Assembly: GCA_013399855.1 (NCBI GenBank)
Contig: VXAY01003151.1
Location: 160,238 to 224,237, forward strand
Reading direction: 5' to 3'
Length of the DNA: 64,000 nucleotides
DNA from: Oxyruncus cristatus
Lineage: Eukaryota > Chordata > Aves > Passeriformes > Cotingidae
This document shows positions 49,937 to 60,477 of this stretch, piece by piece. The notes under the pieces were generated by a model. The model was not told where the DNA came from. It ran no database searches and saw nothing but the letters and a program-made list of their open reading frames with translations. Position 1 is the first letter of the stretch; every line of letters begins with the position of its first letter. The translations under genes and the position numbers were made by a program.

Positions 49937-51277
49937 GCCTTGCCATTTTCCACTGGCTTTCAGCTGGCACTGAGGAGGTGAAAGCACAGAGGAAAGCCAG
50001 GTTTATCTCTTGGGACTTTGGGTTCCGTATGGGTTGAGCTGTTGCTGGAGAAATGATGCTCTAACCAGAGAAATAATAATCTATCCAGGATCAACAGTTG
50101 GGAACTATTCAACTAGTCCAGCCTTGTTGCAAGTGGAAGTGAAGGCACAGAAAAGAGATAAAGATTGATCCCAGTGCTTCTTCCAGATGTCTCCATTCTT
50201 CCCCAGTCTTGATGGGAGCAGGCAAGACTCTCCTTGTGGAAGCAGCGTGAGTGTGCCTGTGTGTGTCTGTACAGGAGTGGCATTTCTGCCTTATGAAAGT
50301 GGTAACAAATCCCCGAGCTCAGGCACAAATCTGGGTTAGAATGGCTTCATAAATTGCCCAGAGGCAGCTGACATGGAGAAAGTGTCCCAGTGTGTGCCCT
50401 CAGACAACGATGGGTGCATGGAAATGTAGTGGATTGTGACCTGGAGGGAAGCAGGTTAAGATAAATGGAATATTTTTGCCGTTGCCAAGGCTTAAGAGCT
50501 TTCTTGCATAATGTTTCTGGGGCCCCACTGGTGCAGAGCAAGATGTTAACAGGGAAAAATGTGTGTTTGGGGCCTCTTATCCCTGTCCCTGAGATAGAGG
50601 GTCACTGTGAATCCACTTAAGTTGATCTATCTCTACTTTTAATAATGTATTTTTAATACTTGGACTTCAAGCCACGAAGGGCTCAAGGTCCATCATCAAG
50701 CCATAAGATGATGATTCCCATGAAGGTCTTTTATTTGACCTGAGAGATGAGAAATTGCTTTAACTGAGACTTTCAACTTGACAACTTCAGCCCTCTATGG
50801 GCCTCAATCATAAACCACTTTGTTTCTATCAAGTGGCATTTTAAGAATTTCTTTAATCACATTTCTCTACTCATTTATTCATTCGTCTCATTCATTTATA
50901 TTGTTAAGTCCTTAACACCCAAAATTTCTGTGCATCTCCCAGGCAAATTTGAAGAGTCACCCTCTAGTGCAGCAATTTATTAATTGAAGTTATTTGCTTG
51001 TCAAGCTCCATGATTGGGAGGGAAGGAAGGAGTCAGAGGCAGTTGATTTAGGAGGAGTTTTCTTGTTTGAATAGACCTCAATTCCCTTTCATGATAGAAC
51101 ATAAACTTTGTGGGCCCATTTTTATTGCTAATCTGTTTGTCTCTAGTCTACAACTGCAATTAAAATGAGGGAAGAAATGAAAGTGATGGCTTTTTGCCAA
51201 GCACTCTGGTTTGTTTGGTTTTAATTTGCTTTTTTTCTGTTGTTACAGAAAAGGTTGTGTGCTAAGCCCAAATTAGC

Positions 51278-51943
51278 CCTTTTTCCTTTCCTTTTTCTTT
51301 TCCTTTTTCTTTTTCTTTTCCTTTTCCTTTTCCTTTTCCTTTTCCTTTTCCTTTTCCTTTTCCTTTTCCTTTTCCTTTTCCTTTTCCTTTTCCTTTTCCT
51401 TTTCCTTTTCCTTTTCCTTTTCCTTTTCCTTTTCCTTTTCCTTTTCCTTTTCCTTTTCCTTTTCCTTTTCCTTTTCCTTTTCCTTTTCCTTTTCCTTTTC
51501 CTTTTCCTTTTCCTTTTCCTTTTCCTTTTCCTTTTCCTTTTCCTTTTCCTTTTCCTTTTCCTTTTCCTTTTCCTTTTCCTTTTCCTTTTCCTTTTCCTTT
51601 TCCTTTTCCTTTTCCTTTTCCTTTTCCTTTTCCTTTTCCTTTTCCTTTTCCTTTTCCTTTTCCTTTTCCTTTTCCTTTTCCTTTTCCTTTTCCTTTTCCT
51701 TTTCCTTTTCCTTTTCCTTTTCCTTTTCCTTTTCCTTTTCCTTTTCCTTTTCCTTTTCCTTTTCCTTTTCCTTTTCCTTTTCCTTTTCCTTTTCCTTTTC
51801 CTTTTCCTTTTCCTTTTCCTTTTCCTTTTCCTTTTCCTTTTCCTTTTCCTTTTCCTTTTCCTTTTCCTTTTCCTTTTCCTTTTCCTTTTCCTTTTCCTTT
51901 TCCTTTTCCTTTTTCTTTTCCTTTCTTTCCTTTTTCTTTTCTC

Positions 51944-51974
<31 letters not shown>

Positions 51975-52122
51975 CTTTTCTTTTCTTTTCTTTTCTTTTC
52001 TTTTCTTTTCTTTTCTTTTCTTTTCTTTTCTTTTTTCTTTTCTTTTTTCTTTTCTTTTCTATTTTCTTTTCTATTTTCTTTTCTTTTCTCTTCTTTTCTC
52101 TTCTTTTTCTTTTTCTCTTCTC
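51278..52122. repeat. Long polypyrimidine satellite: (TTTTCC)n then (TTTTC)n
   Basis: 845 bp of C and T on the + strand with only two A, near 52061 and 52072. 51316-51913 is a perfect hexamer array (about 100 TTTTCC units). After an irregular 35-bp bridge, 51951-52030 is a perfect pentamer array (16 TTTTC units), followed by decayed units. The 298-residue Phe/Leu frame across it is purely a product of the repeat. Such homopurine-homopyrimidine mirror repeats can form triplex DNA and are prone to length change. Confidence 0.98.
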
Positions 52123-52584
52123 AATCAGGAAGGTAGAGACCCATTACCAAGAACTGTATGTAATAAGGTCTCTCAAAAGCCAGGAAAGGCCATTTTTCCA
52201 AATGTGTCTCTGAGTTGGATGTCAAAGAGGATTCAACGGGGCAAGTGCATCTCTCGTAGAAATATCTGGGCTGGTATAAATTTACCCACTTTAGGCAATA
52301 GTGGCAAACCCAGGCAGCAATAAAATGTCATTATTTAATTTTAAAGATAGGACAGTGTATCCAGTTCTGTTGCAGTTCCAACTCTGCAGGGCATCCCTGG
52401 CTGTGAGATGTGCTCAGAATGGTCCACAAAAATACCTTTTCTCTGGGTAAACCCCAAAATTCCAGGGGTTCTGCTCAAACAGGCAAATATCCCTCAGCAG
52501 GGAGCAAAGAACTGATTGATCTGCTGCAGGTCCCTCAGAGTAGAAGATGCCAAAACCCAGCTGCTGCCCATGGGAACAGAAGAA

Positions 52585-52645
52585 TAAAACCATGGAATAA
52601 CTGATACTGGAAAGACCTGTGATATCAGCAAGTCCAGCTGCTGAC
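52585..52645 (-). mobile_element. Weak CR1 3'-end relic, antisense
   Basis: 'ataaaaccatggaataactg' then 'atactggaaagacctgtgat' and 'atcagcaagtccagctgctg' resembles the reversed end of a CR1 subtype. About 60 bp, diverged. Confidence 0.6.
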
Positions 52646-53812
52646 CATGATCCACCTCAGGTCTGTAACAAGCCACCACCATTTTAGGGGAGAAAGTAGG
52701 GCCAGAGAACACCACAGAAGCAAAGGTTACCAGTTACGGGAGAAGAGGTGATGGATTTAGACCCCCAGATCTGGGGGTTCTGCTGCCACAGCCTGAGTTC
52801 AGCACAGCTCCCTTTGCTCTGTACAGCAAAGTCAGGCTGGAAATCCCTTCCTGAGAGTCTCTGCTGGGCAGAAATCACGTGCACTTTTTGTGAGCAGCTT
52901 TTCCTTGTCCTGTAAAGTCTTGCAGTTCCTTGTGATGTGCTCCAGCCTCGTGCCTGTGCCATCAGTTCAGTGCAACCATCCAGAAAGGATTCCCTGATGT
53001 ACAATCCCCAAAGGAAATCCGTGTTTCATGAGCACGTGGCTGAGATGCCTCAAAACTGCCCCCTTAAACCTCGTGTCTCACCCATGAGCTGATGAGTTAG
53101 GGACAAATATTGATAAAGTAAAAGCCTGAAAGGATTCAGTAGCCCCAGTAGGGCTGAGTCCACTCACACCCTGAAATCTCTGTGCTGGCTGCACACACAC
53201 CCAGCTTGCACTCAGGATGTGGGTGGGAGGAATGAGGTGTGGGAATGTCACGCAGCCATCTGCACACAAGAGCAGGAAGGGAAAAAAAAAAACGAGTGTA
53301 GTGGTGCCATGGGGATGAAGCTGCTGCACCCCCAGCCCTTGTCGGCTCAGCTCTGTGTCACCTTCGCTCCCTGGGACTCCCTGAAGTCACACACGGAATA
53401 TTCTGTGTTGGAAGGGAGTTACTTGCCTGCTCTGCCTCCCCCTTCCCCCATCCCACCCTACAGCAAGTCCCTGCCTTCTGCCTCCCCAGGGAGCTGATGG
53501 GCACAGAAATCATTCAGCAGGAGCCCGGGAGGGTCCCCAGTGTCACACGCTGGCAGGGGAACTGATTTGGAGTGATCAGTGGCAGCAGGTCCCTTTCCAA
53601 AGCACGTGGCAGCAAGAAGGCACTTTCCACACCTGCCTTTTTAACCAGTGTGTTTCACAGCAACTGTCTTCAGCAGGAGAGGGGGATCGGGAGGGGGAAG
53701 AGGGAGCTTGTCGCTGGTGCAAGTCAGTTATTGCTCTAAATTCAACATCTTGCACATGCAGAGCACCAGGGAAGAGCCACTAATCAGCAAGTTCTGGCAG
53801 TCAGGTTCTTTT

Positions 53813-53988
53813 GCAGGGTGTTATCCCAGCAGGCTCACTGGGGTTCTCTGGCAGGGTGTTATCCCAGCAGGCTCACTGGGGTTCTCTGGCAGGGTGTTAT
53901 CCCAGCAGACTCGGGTTCTCTGGCAGGGTGTTATCCCAGCAGGCTCACTCGGGTTCTCTGGCAGAGTGTTATCCCAGCAGGCTCACTG
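53813..53988. repeat. 38-bp minisatellite, 4.8 copies
   Basis: Units starting GCAGGGTGTTATCCCAGCAG at 53813, 53851, 53889, 53923 and 53961. Copies 1 and 2 are identical, copy 3 lacks 4 bp, copy 4 has a G-to-C change, and copy 5 has GCAGAG and lacks the tail. Overlapping open frames repeat a Gln-Gly-Val-Ile-Pro-Ala-like peptide in several phases; this is array-derived and not evidence of a protein. Confidence 0.97.
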
Positions 53989-54689
53989 AAGGCAACAGGG
54001 CTTTTGCTGAGTCAGCATCTCAGTGATGCAGGTGGTGGCCTCCTGTAAACCTGCAGCTGAGCCTGGATTCTTCAAGTGTTGGGGCAATAACCAGCGCTGG
54101 AACACTCCTGAAGGCAGCTGATTTCTACCTTCGCGTGTTTCACAGTGGGTTTGGTCCCCAAGTGGCAGAAATTTCCCTTTTTATTTATTTGTTTTGTGAG
54201 GGAACTGTTCCCATTCCCTGGGCTGCAGTGACATCTCCACACAGCGAGTTGCTGTGTTTAATTATTCATTTCCTGAAGAAAAAACAATTCACCTTCCCTC
54301 TTCCAATCTCTCCCTTTCCAGTGGAATCAAATCTGTTTATGCTTGTGTGTGTTTACCCTGCTTCTCCTTCCTGTCCTCCACTTCAAATGTACATGTATCC
54401 CTGTGTACATATATCCCTGTCCTTCTTTTCCTAACTAACTGAGGAGCATTTTATTGTGGACTTGGCTTTCTTCAAACTCCTACCTCATACCAGGCCATGG
54501 AGTGATTAAAATTGGACTTATTTTTTCTTTTGTCTTTTTTTTGGGGGTGGGGTTGTTGTTGCTTTTTTGGTTTTGAGGTCTTTTTTATCCTGGGGATCAT
54601 TTCTTTGGGTTTGAGGAGCCAGGTAACCGTAGCAGGCAGTCCCACTGAGGATGATGAGGGGACCACAAATCCACAGTGTCATTCCTCAA

Positions 54690-54860
54690 GATCACAAAAT
54701 CACAGAACAAACATCCTGAGTTGGAAGGGACCCACAAGAATCATGGACTCCAACTCCTGGCCCTGCACAGGACACTCCAAAAATCACACCATGTGCCTGA
54801 GAGTGTTGTAAAACCCCTTCTGCAGCTCTGGCAGGTTTGAGGCTGTGACCAAGCTGACTG
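54690..54860 (-). mobile_element. CR1 3'-end fragment, antisense
   Basis: 'atcacaaaatcacagaacaa', 'tgagttggaagggacccaca', 'agaatcatggactccaactc' and 'ctggccctgcacaggacact' are the reverse complement of the CR1 subtype whose 3' UTR carries 'gtcctgtgcagggcc' (compare 32428). Similarity fades around 54860. Confidence 0.88.
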
Positions 54861-55299
54861 AGTTGATCCCAGCCCAAGGCGGTGCCTTTTTGGAGGGTTC
54901 TTCTGGCATCCACTCCGTGCCAGACCAGCTTCCCACAGGTGTGCATCCAAAACTTCCAGAGAACAACACCGTGCTGGTTGGGATCATGGCCCAGTAGTTT
55001 GCCCGCAGGGTTTCCAAGCCTGAGTGCATTCCCAGGTCCATCAAAGAGCATCCAGACCGGAGCTGGCTCCCAAGCAAGTCCGCACTGTTCATTTAGAGAT
55101 TAACATGTGTCTGCCACGTCCACCCCAAAAAGCTTGGTAGGGCTTTTGGCTTTTCACCACAGAACTCATTCCAGAAGGGCTTCAGGTTCTGCACAAAGCA
55201 ATCCCAAAGCTACACACAGAGCAAGGTTTAACCAGTAATTTGGTGTCCCTGCTCTGGGAGCGTGCTGCCGTTCACCACTGTTCCTTTCTTCTCTTCCAG

Positions 55300-55453
55300 G
55301 TAGGCTGCAAAGCCATGATGGTTTTCTTCCAGTACTGTGTCATGGCCAACTTCTTCTGGCTGCTGGTGGAGGGGCTGTATCTTCACACCCTGCTGGTCAT
55401 CTCCTTCTTTTCGGAGAGGAAGTACTTCTGGTGGTACATCCTGATCGGCTGGG
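55300..55453 (+). CDS. VIPR1: VIPR1-like receptor, exon 7 (TM3, ICL2, start of TM4)
   Basis: 154-bp exon, 'ctcttccag' acceptor and 'g|gtacgc' donor; it enters in phase 0 and leaves in phase 1. It encodes [20 protein letters not shown], then [23 protein letters not shown] and YILIGW. The Cys of VGCK is the TM3 cysteine that pairs with the second extracellular loop. [12 protein letters not shown] is the TM3 signature of class B1 receptors, with the conserved Glu of the GLYL network. FFSERKYFW favours VPAC1 over VPAC2. 154 bp is the family's standard length for this exon. A CR1 begins about 90 bp after the donor. Confidence 0.97.
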
Positions 55454-55544
55454 GTACGCATCTCCTCCGGGCTGAGTGCCGGCAGGTCGTCCTGCCTGGC
55501 CTTTCTGATCCAGAACCCTGGGGACTCGGATGGGGCAGAGGTGC

Positions 55545-56226
55545 AGCAGGCAGTCCTGGGAAGGGCTTGGGGGTGCTGCTGGATGAGAGGCTGGACATGA
55601 GCGGGGGATGTGCCCTGACAGCCCGGAAACCAACCGTGTCCTGGGATGCATCGAAAGGATCGTGACCAGCAGGGTGAGGGAGGGGGCTCAGCCCCTCTGT
55701 TCTGCTCTGCTGAGACCCCAATTGCAGAGCTGCCTCCAGCTCTGAGGCCCCCAGCGTAAGGAGGACATGGACCTAATGGAGCAAGTCCAGGGGAGACGCT
55801 CCAAGGGCTGGAGCCCCTCTGTTCTGGAGACTGGGAGAGCTGGGGGGGTTCCCCTGGAGAAGAGAAGGCTCCAGGGAGAGCTGAGAGCCCCTTGCAGGGC
55901 CTAAAGGGGCTCCAGGAGAGCTGGAGAGGGACTGGGGACAAGGGCATACAGTGACACAACAGGAGGTGATGGCTTCAAGCTGAAAAAGAGTATATTTAGA
56001 TGAGATGTTTGGAAGAAAATCTTCCCTGTGAGGGTGGGGAGGCCCTGGCACAGGTTGCCCAGAGAAGCTGTGGCTGCCCCTGGATCCCTGGAAGTGTCCA
56101 AGGCCAGGTTGGATGGGGCTTGGAGCAACCTGGGCTAGTGGAAGGTGTCCCTGCCCATGTCCCATGGCAGGGACATGATGGACTTTAGGGTCCCTTCCAA
56201 CCCAAACCATTCCAGGATTCTGTATG
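55545..56226 (+). mobile_element. CR1 LINE fragment, sense, about 680 bp
   Basis: Starts in the ORF2 C-terminal third; a [12 protein letters not shown] peptide, characteristic of CR1 reverse transcriptases, is readable near 55567. It then passes 'aaggaggacatggacctaat', 'ggagaagagaaggctccagg', 'gaggccctggcacaggttgc' and 'gggtcccttccaacccaaac', ending 'ccattccaggattctgtatg'. Stops and indels break the frame. A small duplication near 56152-56170 repeats CCCATG around TGCCCATGTCCCATGG. Confidence 0.95.
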
Positions 56227-56454
56227 TGTTACCCTGCTGCCAAGGATTTCGTGCAGCCAGAAGCAAGATCAAGTGATGTCCAGAGGGGCTTTACTGAGTT
56301 CAGGCCGGACAGCTGTCCCGGGATTCCCGTCGCCAGAGTGCCAATGTTGATAACCCTCTGCTTCCTGCATTTGGGATTTCTCCAGCTCTAAGGCAAATGT
56401 TATGCATTAAAGGCATTTCTCCAGCATTAATTCAAAAATCCGGTCTTGAACACA

Positions 56455-56560
56455 CAAAACAAAAATAAAATATTTTTAAAAATAAATAGAATAAAATTAA
56501 ACTAAAATAAAATAAAGAAATAAAAGGATTCTCTGAAATAGAATAGAATAAAATACGATG
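56455..56560. repeat. AAAAT-type low-complexity stretch
   Basis: Alternating AAAAT, AAATA and GAATA units without a stable period. About 105 bp. Confidence 0.8.
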
Positions 56561-58014
56561 AGAAAATGCCAAGGAGGACAGTCAAATTAAGCTCTTCACA
56601 AAGCAACTTACAACTGAATTGTTAACCTATGCAAATTAATCCTACCAGATCAGCTTCTTTTCTCTCTCCAAAAAGAAATCAGAGATCTTTTTTTTCACCT
56701 TAATGAAATTTAGTTGAAGATTTATGTTTAAGTAAGCAAATAGCTCTCCATAGCTAAAACTGAGGAATCACGAGAGCAGGGAAGAACCTTGAAAAGATAA
56801 AATAAAATTGTGTCATGTCCAGGGATACATCTGGACCCAGGATTTGATCAATCAGCCGTGGAGTAACTTCCATTGGAAGTGACAGGAGTTATGCTTGGGT
56901 TCACACCACAGAAGAGGGACAGTTCTCTGTGCTGGAAGCACAAGAAGGGATGACGTTGGTAGGTGTTGATTTAGATGCAGTTAATTCAGGTCAGACCTTC
57001 TTTAAACCTGCCTTGTGCATGGATATCCTTTATTTCGGCACCTTAGAGCTGCAGGTTTTAAAGAAAAAACGAATGAAAGTAATGATTTTAAATCAAAGAT
57101 AATTTCTGTCCCCCATAATGTGTTCTGAGGTCACTTGAGTGAAGAAGGGCAATTCCAGGAAATGGCTTGAGGGGTCTTTTGGTCTTTTAGTCACCCGTCA
57201 TTTGCAAGAGCATCAGTGATGGATCTGAAATGGATTATGCATGAATTAGTAATTTGGATGCACTAATTACAGTTCTTAGTGGTTTTATTACCATTGCACT
57301 GGGAAATCACTGGTAATGAACTGTACACAAGTTTGTGTATAGTTTGAGTGACACAGAGCAGAGGGACAGGCCCTTCCCAAAGTATTTTCAACCTAAGTCT
57401 AGTCCAAGACAAGAGAAAGGGAAAAGAGGGACCACAGTGATGGAGCAAGACCACCTCAGTCCTGCAGAAGATCATGGAGTGAGGAGCAGAGGCAGGTTCA
57501 TCTGGCCAGCTACAGGCTGAACACGCAGTGAACATGTCACTCCAGGCTCCCTTTAGGGTCAGTGGAAATCCAGGGCAAAACAGTCAAGGGATATTTCATA
57601 TTTCTTGTCCTAAAGCAAACATCTGAAGTAGCTCAGTGACCTGTGCGTTAGAAGCGCGTGTTTCTCCCCATTGATGCTGCAGAGAGCTTGTGGTGACTGC
57701 CTTGGATACGGGTGTCCACACTGTAAATGCCTGAAGTGATCCCTATTCCTTGCATTTCACCATCAGAAGTCCTTTTTTAGGCATTGCAACAGGAATTTAA
57801 CTGCTAGGGAGCAGTTACAGGAAACTCATCCTACATGGCCAGTGGGAGAGGAAGGCAACACGTTGCCTGTTTGGCCTGTGAGCGTCGAAAAGGTGGAGCA
57901 TTTGCCCAGTCCTGAGGGAAGGCATCACCTCAGTCCCTCAGGAGAGATGGAGAATAGCCCTGAGGACTCTGACAGTGATTTCTGACAGTAACACCATCTC
58001 TTTTCTCTTGCCAG

Positions 58015-58075
58015 GTGCCCCCTCCGTGTTCATCACTGCTTGGACCATTGTCAGGATTTACTTTTTCGATGTTGG
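58015..58075 (+). CDS. VIPR1: VIPR1-like receptor, exon 8 (TM4)
   Basis: 61-bp exon, 'ttctcttgccag' acceptor and 'gg|gtaagc' donor; it enters in phase 1 and leaves in phase 2. It completes the Gly of the GWG turn and encodes APSVFITAWTIVRIYFFDVG, most of TM4 and the start of the second extracellular loop. The very small 61-bp size is the conserved length of this exon in secretin-family receptor genes, which supports the call despite its shortness. Confidence 0.95.
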
Positions 58076-60407
58076 GTAAGCCTGTGGTCTCAGTTATCTT
58101 TCCTTTTCCTTCTTCCTCCCTTTATCTGTCAGGAAAGCCCTGCAGCTTTAGGAACCCACCATCCCAGCAGTCAGAGCAGAGCAGAGCAGAGGGTCTCCCC
58201 TGGCACTGCAAACCAAGAAATGCTCCAAGGTCTCCCCGAAGACACACGTTTTATGTCAGCTTGGACCAGTCACTCACCCTCTTTGCTTCCCAATCCCTTG
58301 GTCAGGGAATTTGCAGAGAATCTGTGAGCAGACCCTGATGTTTTCATTTGGCCCAGTTGTAGATGTGAACATGATGAAGTCAGATGAGTCCTGCCATAAA
58401 TTTTCATTGCTCAGAGCAGAGCTTTGCATCCTGCAAAACCGATCCTGTATGTGCTCGTGAAGCAGATGCTCAATAAACACACCTTTTACCTCTCCCACAG
58501 AAAAGTCTAAAACCTCCCTTTTTATTTTTTTTCTTTTCCCAAGCAGATTTTAGGATCTTTTCTTCATCCTCTTTAACCTTGCAGCAGCCTTTGATATTTT
58601 AGATAACAAGCAGATGGGATACAGCTAAGAAAATGAGGCAGATAGCAGAGTTATCCGAGGATATACGGAAGTAAAATGGATTTGATTCTGCAATCCTCCT
58701 TCTTGCTTTTATTCAAGCAGTCAAGAGCTACAGTAATTGGAAAGGTTTTTGGGGGAAAACACTCCAGAGAGTTACCAAATCGGGTGCTTGTTCTGCCCTC
58801 ACTGTGCATGCCCTCACTTCTTGCATTTGCATCCCATAGTTAATTCCATTTTCTCCCTCTCCAAGTGTGTCCTGATTTGCCCTTATTTCGGTTGGAGCAG
58901 GACTTCTCATTGCATTTTTGATTTATAGTCATGCTCACACGTTTCCTGAGGGCCACTCACTTCCTTTGTGCTTTCACAGTCTCTGCATAAAACTGACCTT
59001 ATTTCCTCTGTTAATAAATAGCCTCTGCAATGAGATAGAGGCAGGAGGATTTAACCATTCTGGGTACCAATTCTTCTTACTATATATTCCCACTCAGCTC
59101 CAGCAATTCTTAATAAAAATACAGACTTCTTTGCATTTTCTGTGCCAAGTAAAACAATGTGAATTTACAGGGTATGCTAATACCTAATACAGATTAGTCT
59201 TTCCATACTAAAGGTACCTACTGAGAAAAATTACAGGAAATTAATCCAGATGAAATAAACTAATTATGTAAGAGCAGTTAAACAATATTAAGCCTCTGTT
59301 TAAACATTCTAACTCCAAATTAAAATGACCTTCATTCGGACTGTCTGAATTTGTTTTAAAAATGAAGTGCACTAGACATAATGAGGGCCACTTTAACTCT
59401 GAATGAGGGGGCAGAAGGCACCTGACTGTCAGCATCTGTGTGTGAGCAGTTTGCCCCATCTCCTTGTAGAGTTAGTGGAGATTTAGTCAGTGTAGTCCAT
59501 GGAGTGCAAATTTTTATTCATTCTAAAGCTGCTGCCTGAAATAGGTCTCAGAGCTGTGCCCTAAAAAAGCCTCTGCTTATCTACTGTTGCCTGCACTGTC
59601 AACCTGCTGAATTAGAGGAGCTGAATCCAGGTGGAATTGTCTCCAGCAGGCTCCACTGATCTATTTCTAACATGAATGCAGCCCAATTTCCACGAATGCT
59701 TTCCGAAAAATGCACCTTCCATCGCCTGACCGAGGTCTGCAGATAAATGTGTCCCAAGCAATATCAGTCATTTCCACATCATTCCTCTCCTGTCCTTTCC
59801 TTGTTGGCTTTAAAATACAGGTCCAGCTGAGTGGAGTTGTGTGCAGACAGTTCTGACTTCGGGATGGAATAAATCCCATCCTGGGCCCTGTGGACTTTTC
59901 TAAGCAGATCCACTGCTCAGATGCAGATGGATTTCATGGGACTAATCCCACCACCGGCTGTTATCTTTTTCAGAAGGACGTGGTTGGTTTTGTTTCTGAT
60001 GGTACCAGTTGCTCTCTGACGATGCTCCACCACCGTCCGGGATGGTGGAGAGCACTGGAGGCCTGATGGATCTGTGGGTTTGGCAGCATTTCCTTGGAGC
60101 AGAGCTCAGTGTAGGAGAAATTCAGCAGATCGTCGTCTTCTCCCACATTCACCCTGCAGAACATCTTCCAGCCTATTCCATTTCCAAGGGGAAAAGAGCT
60201 CTCAGGATTGTGTCTGGGGCAACTGATACCTACCAGTGCTCGGAGCCTCTGCAAAGCAAGTCTTTGGCCACTCCCAGTTCATGCACACAAGGTTTAGTCC
60301 TGATAATCCAGCCTAGATGTCCTTAGCTTTTAGGAAAACCTGAGAGGTTACATATCTGCTTGCTTGCTGTGCTTGAAGTTTTAAGTCTGGTTTTGTTTCC
60401 TTTTTAG
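58076..60407 (+). other. VIPR1: Intron 8 (2.3 kb)
   Basis: No CR1 and no long microsatellite noticed; a short GAGCA run occurs near 58172. Nothing I can annotate beyond the polypyrimidine acceptor at the end. Confidence 0.85.
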
Positions 60408-60477
60408 GTGCTGGGAGGAAATAGTGGAATCCCCCTTCTGGTGGATCATTAAAACTCCTATTTTGGTGTCCATTTTG
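60408..60477 (+). CDS. VIPR1: VIPR1-like receptor, exon 9 (ECL2 and start of TM5)
   Basis: 70-bp exon, 'cctttttag' acceptor and 'ttg|gtaaag' donor; it enters in phase 2 and leaves in phase 0. It encodes GCWEEIVESPFWWIIKTPIL followed by VSIL. Cys-Trp of GCW is the invariant second-extracellular-loop motif whose Cys bonds the TM3 cysteine of exon 7. WWIIK.P is the class B1 entry into TM5. Between them, human VPAC1 reads DTINSSL where this gene has EEIVESPF, so the loop is somewhat diverged. 70 bp is the standard length. Confidence 0.95.

Larger units (their letters stand above)
44254..55299 (+). other. VIPR1: Intron 6 (11.0 kb)
   Basis: Contains a tiny CR1 end at 44482, poly-A at 45186, an 18-bp tandem repeat at 48817, a sense CR1 end at 49795, the 845-bp pyrimidine tract at 51278-52122, a weak antisense CR1 at 52585, a 38-bp minisatellite at 53813 and an antisense CR1 at 54690. 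45220-48800 and 49940-51270 hold nothing I can name. Confidence 0.85.
55454..58014 (+). other. VIPR1: Intron 7 (2.6 kb)
   Basis: A sense CR1 occupies about 55545-56226. An A/T-rich AAAAT-type low-complexity stretch follows at about 56455-56560. The remainder has no recognised feature. Confidence 0.88.

Noticed and set aside
51240..52136. 298-residue open frame rich in Phe and Leu
   Set aside because: It is the translation of the TTTTCC/TTTTC array; 6-bp units keep any frame open and the peptide has no other content.
53648..54048. Overlapping open frames with repeated peptide
   Set aside because: They are translations of the 38-bp minisatellite in several phases.
55228..55959. 243-residue antisense open frame overlapping exon 7
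   Set aside because: It is a shadow of the exon 7 coding strand plus a GC-rich CR1 remnant; the sense exon explains the sequence.
57630..57710. tRNA-like stretch (GTAGCTCAGTGACC, then GCGCGTG)
   Set aside because: It resembles an A box, but there is no B box or acceptor stem at the expected distance.
60024..60050. Short perfect-looking hairpin around CTCCACCACC and GGATGGTGGAG
   Set aside because: A stem of about 8-9 bp is expected by chance in 64 kb; no T-run or other context.
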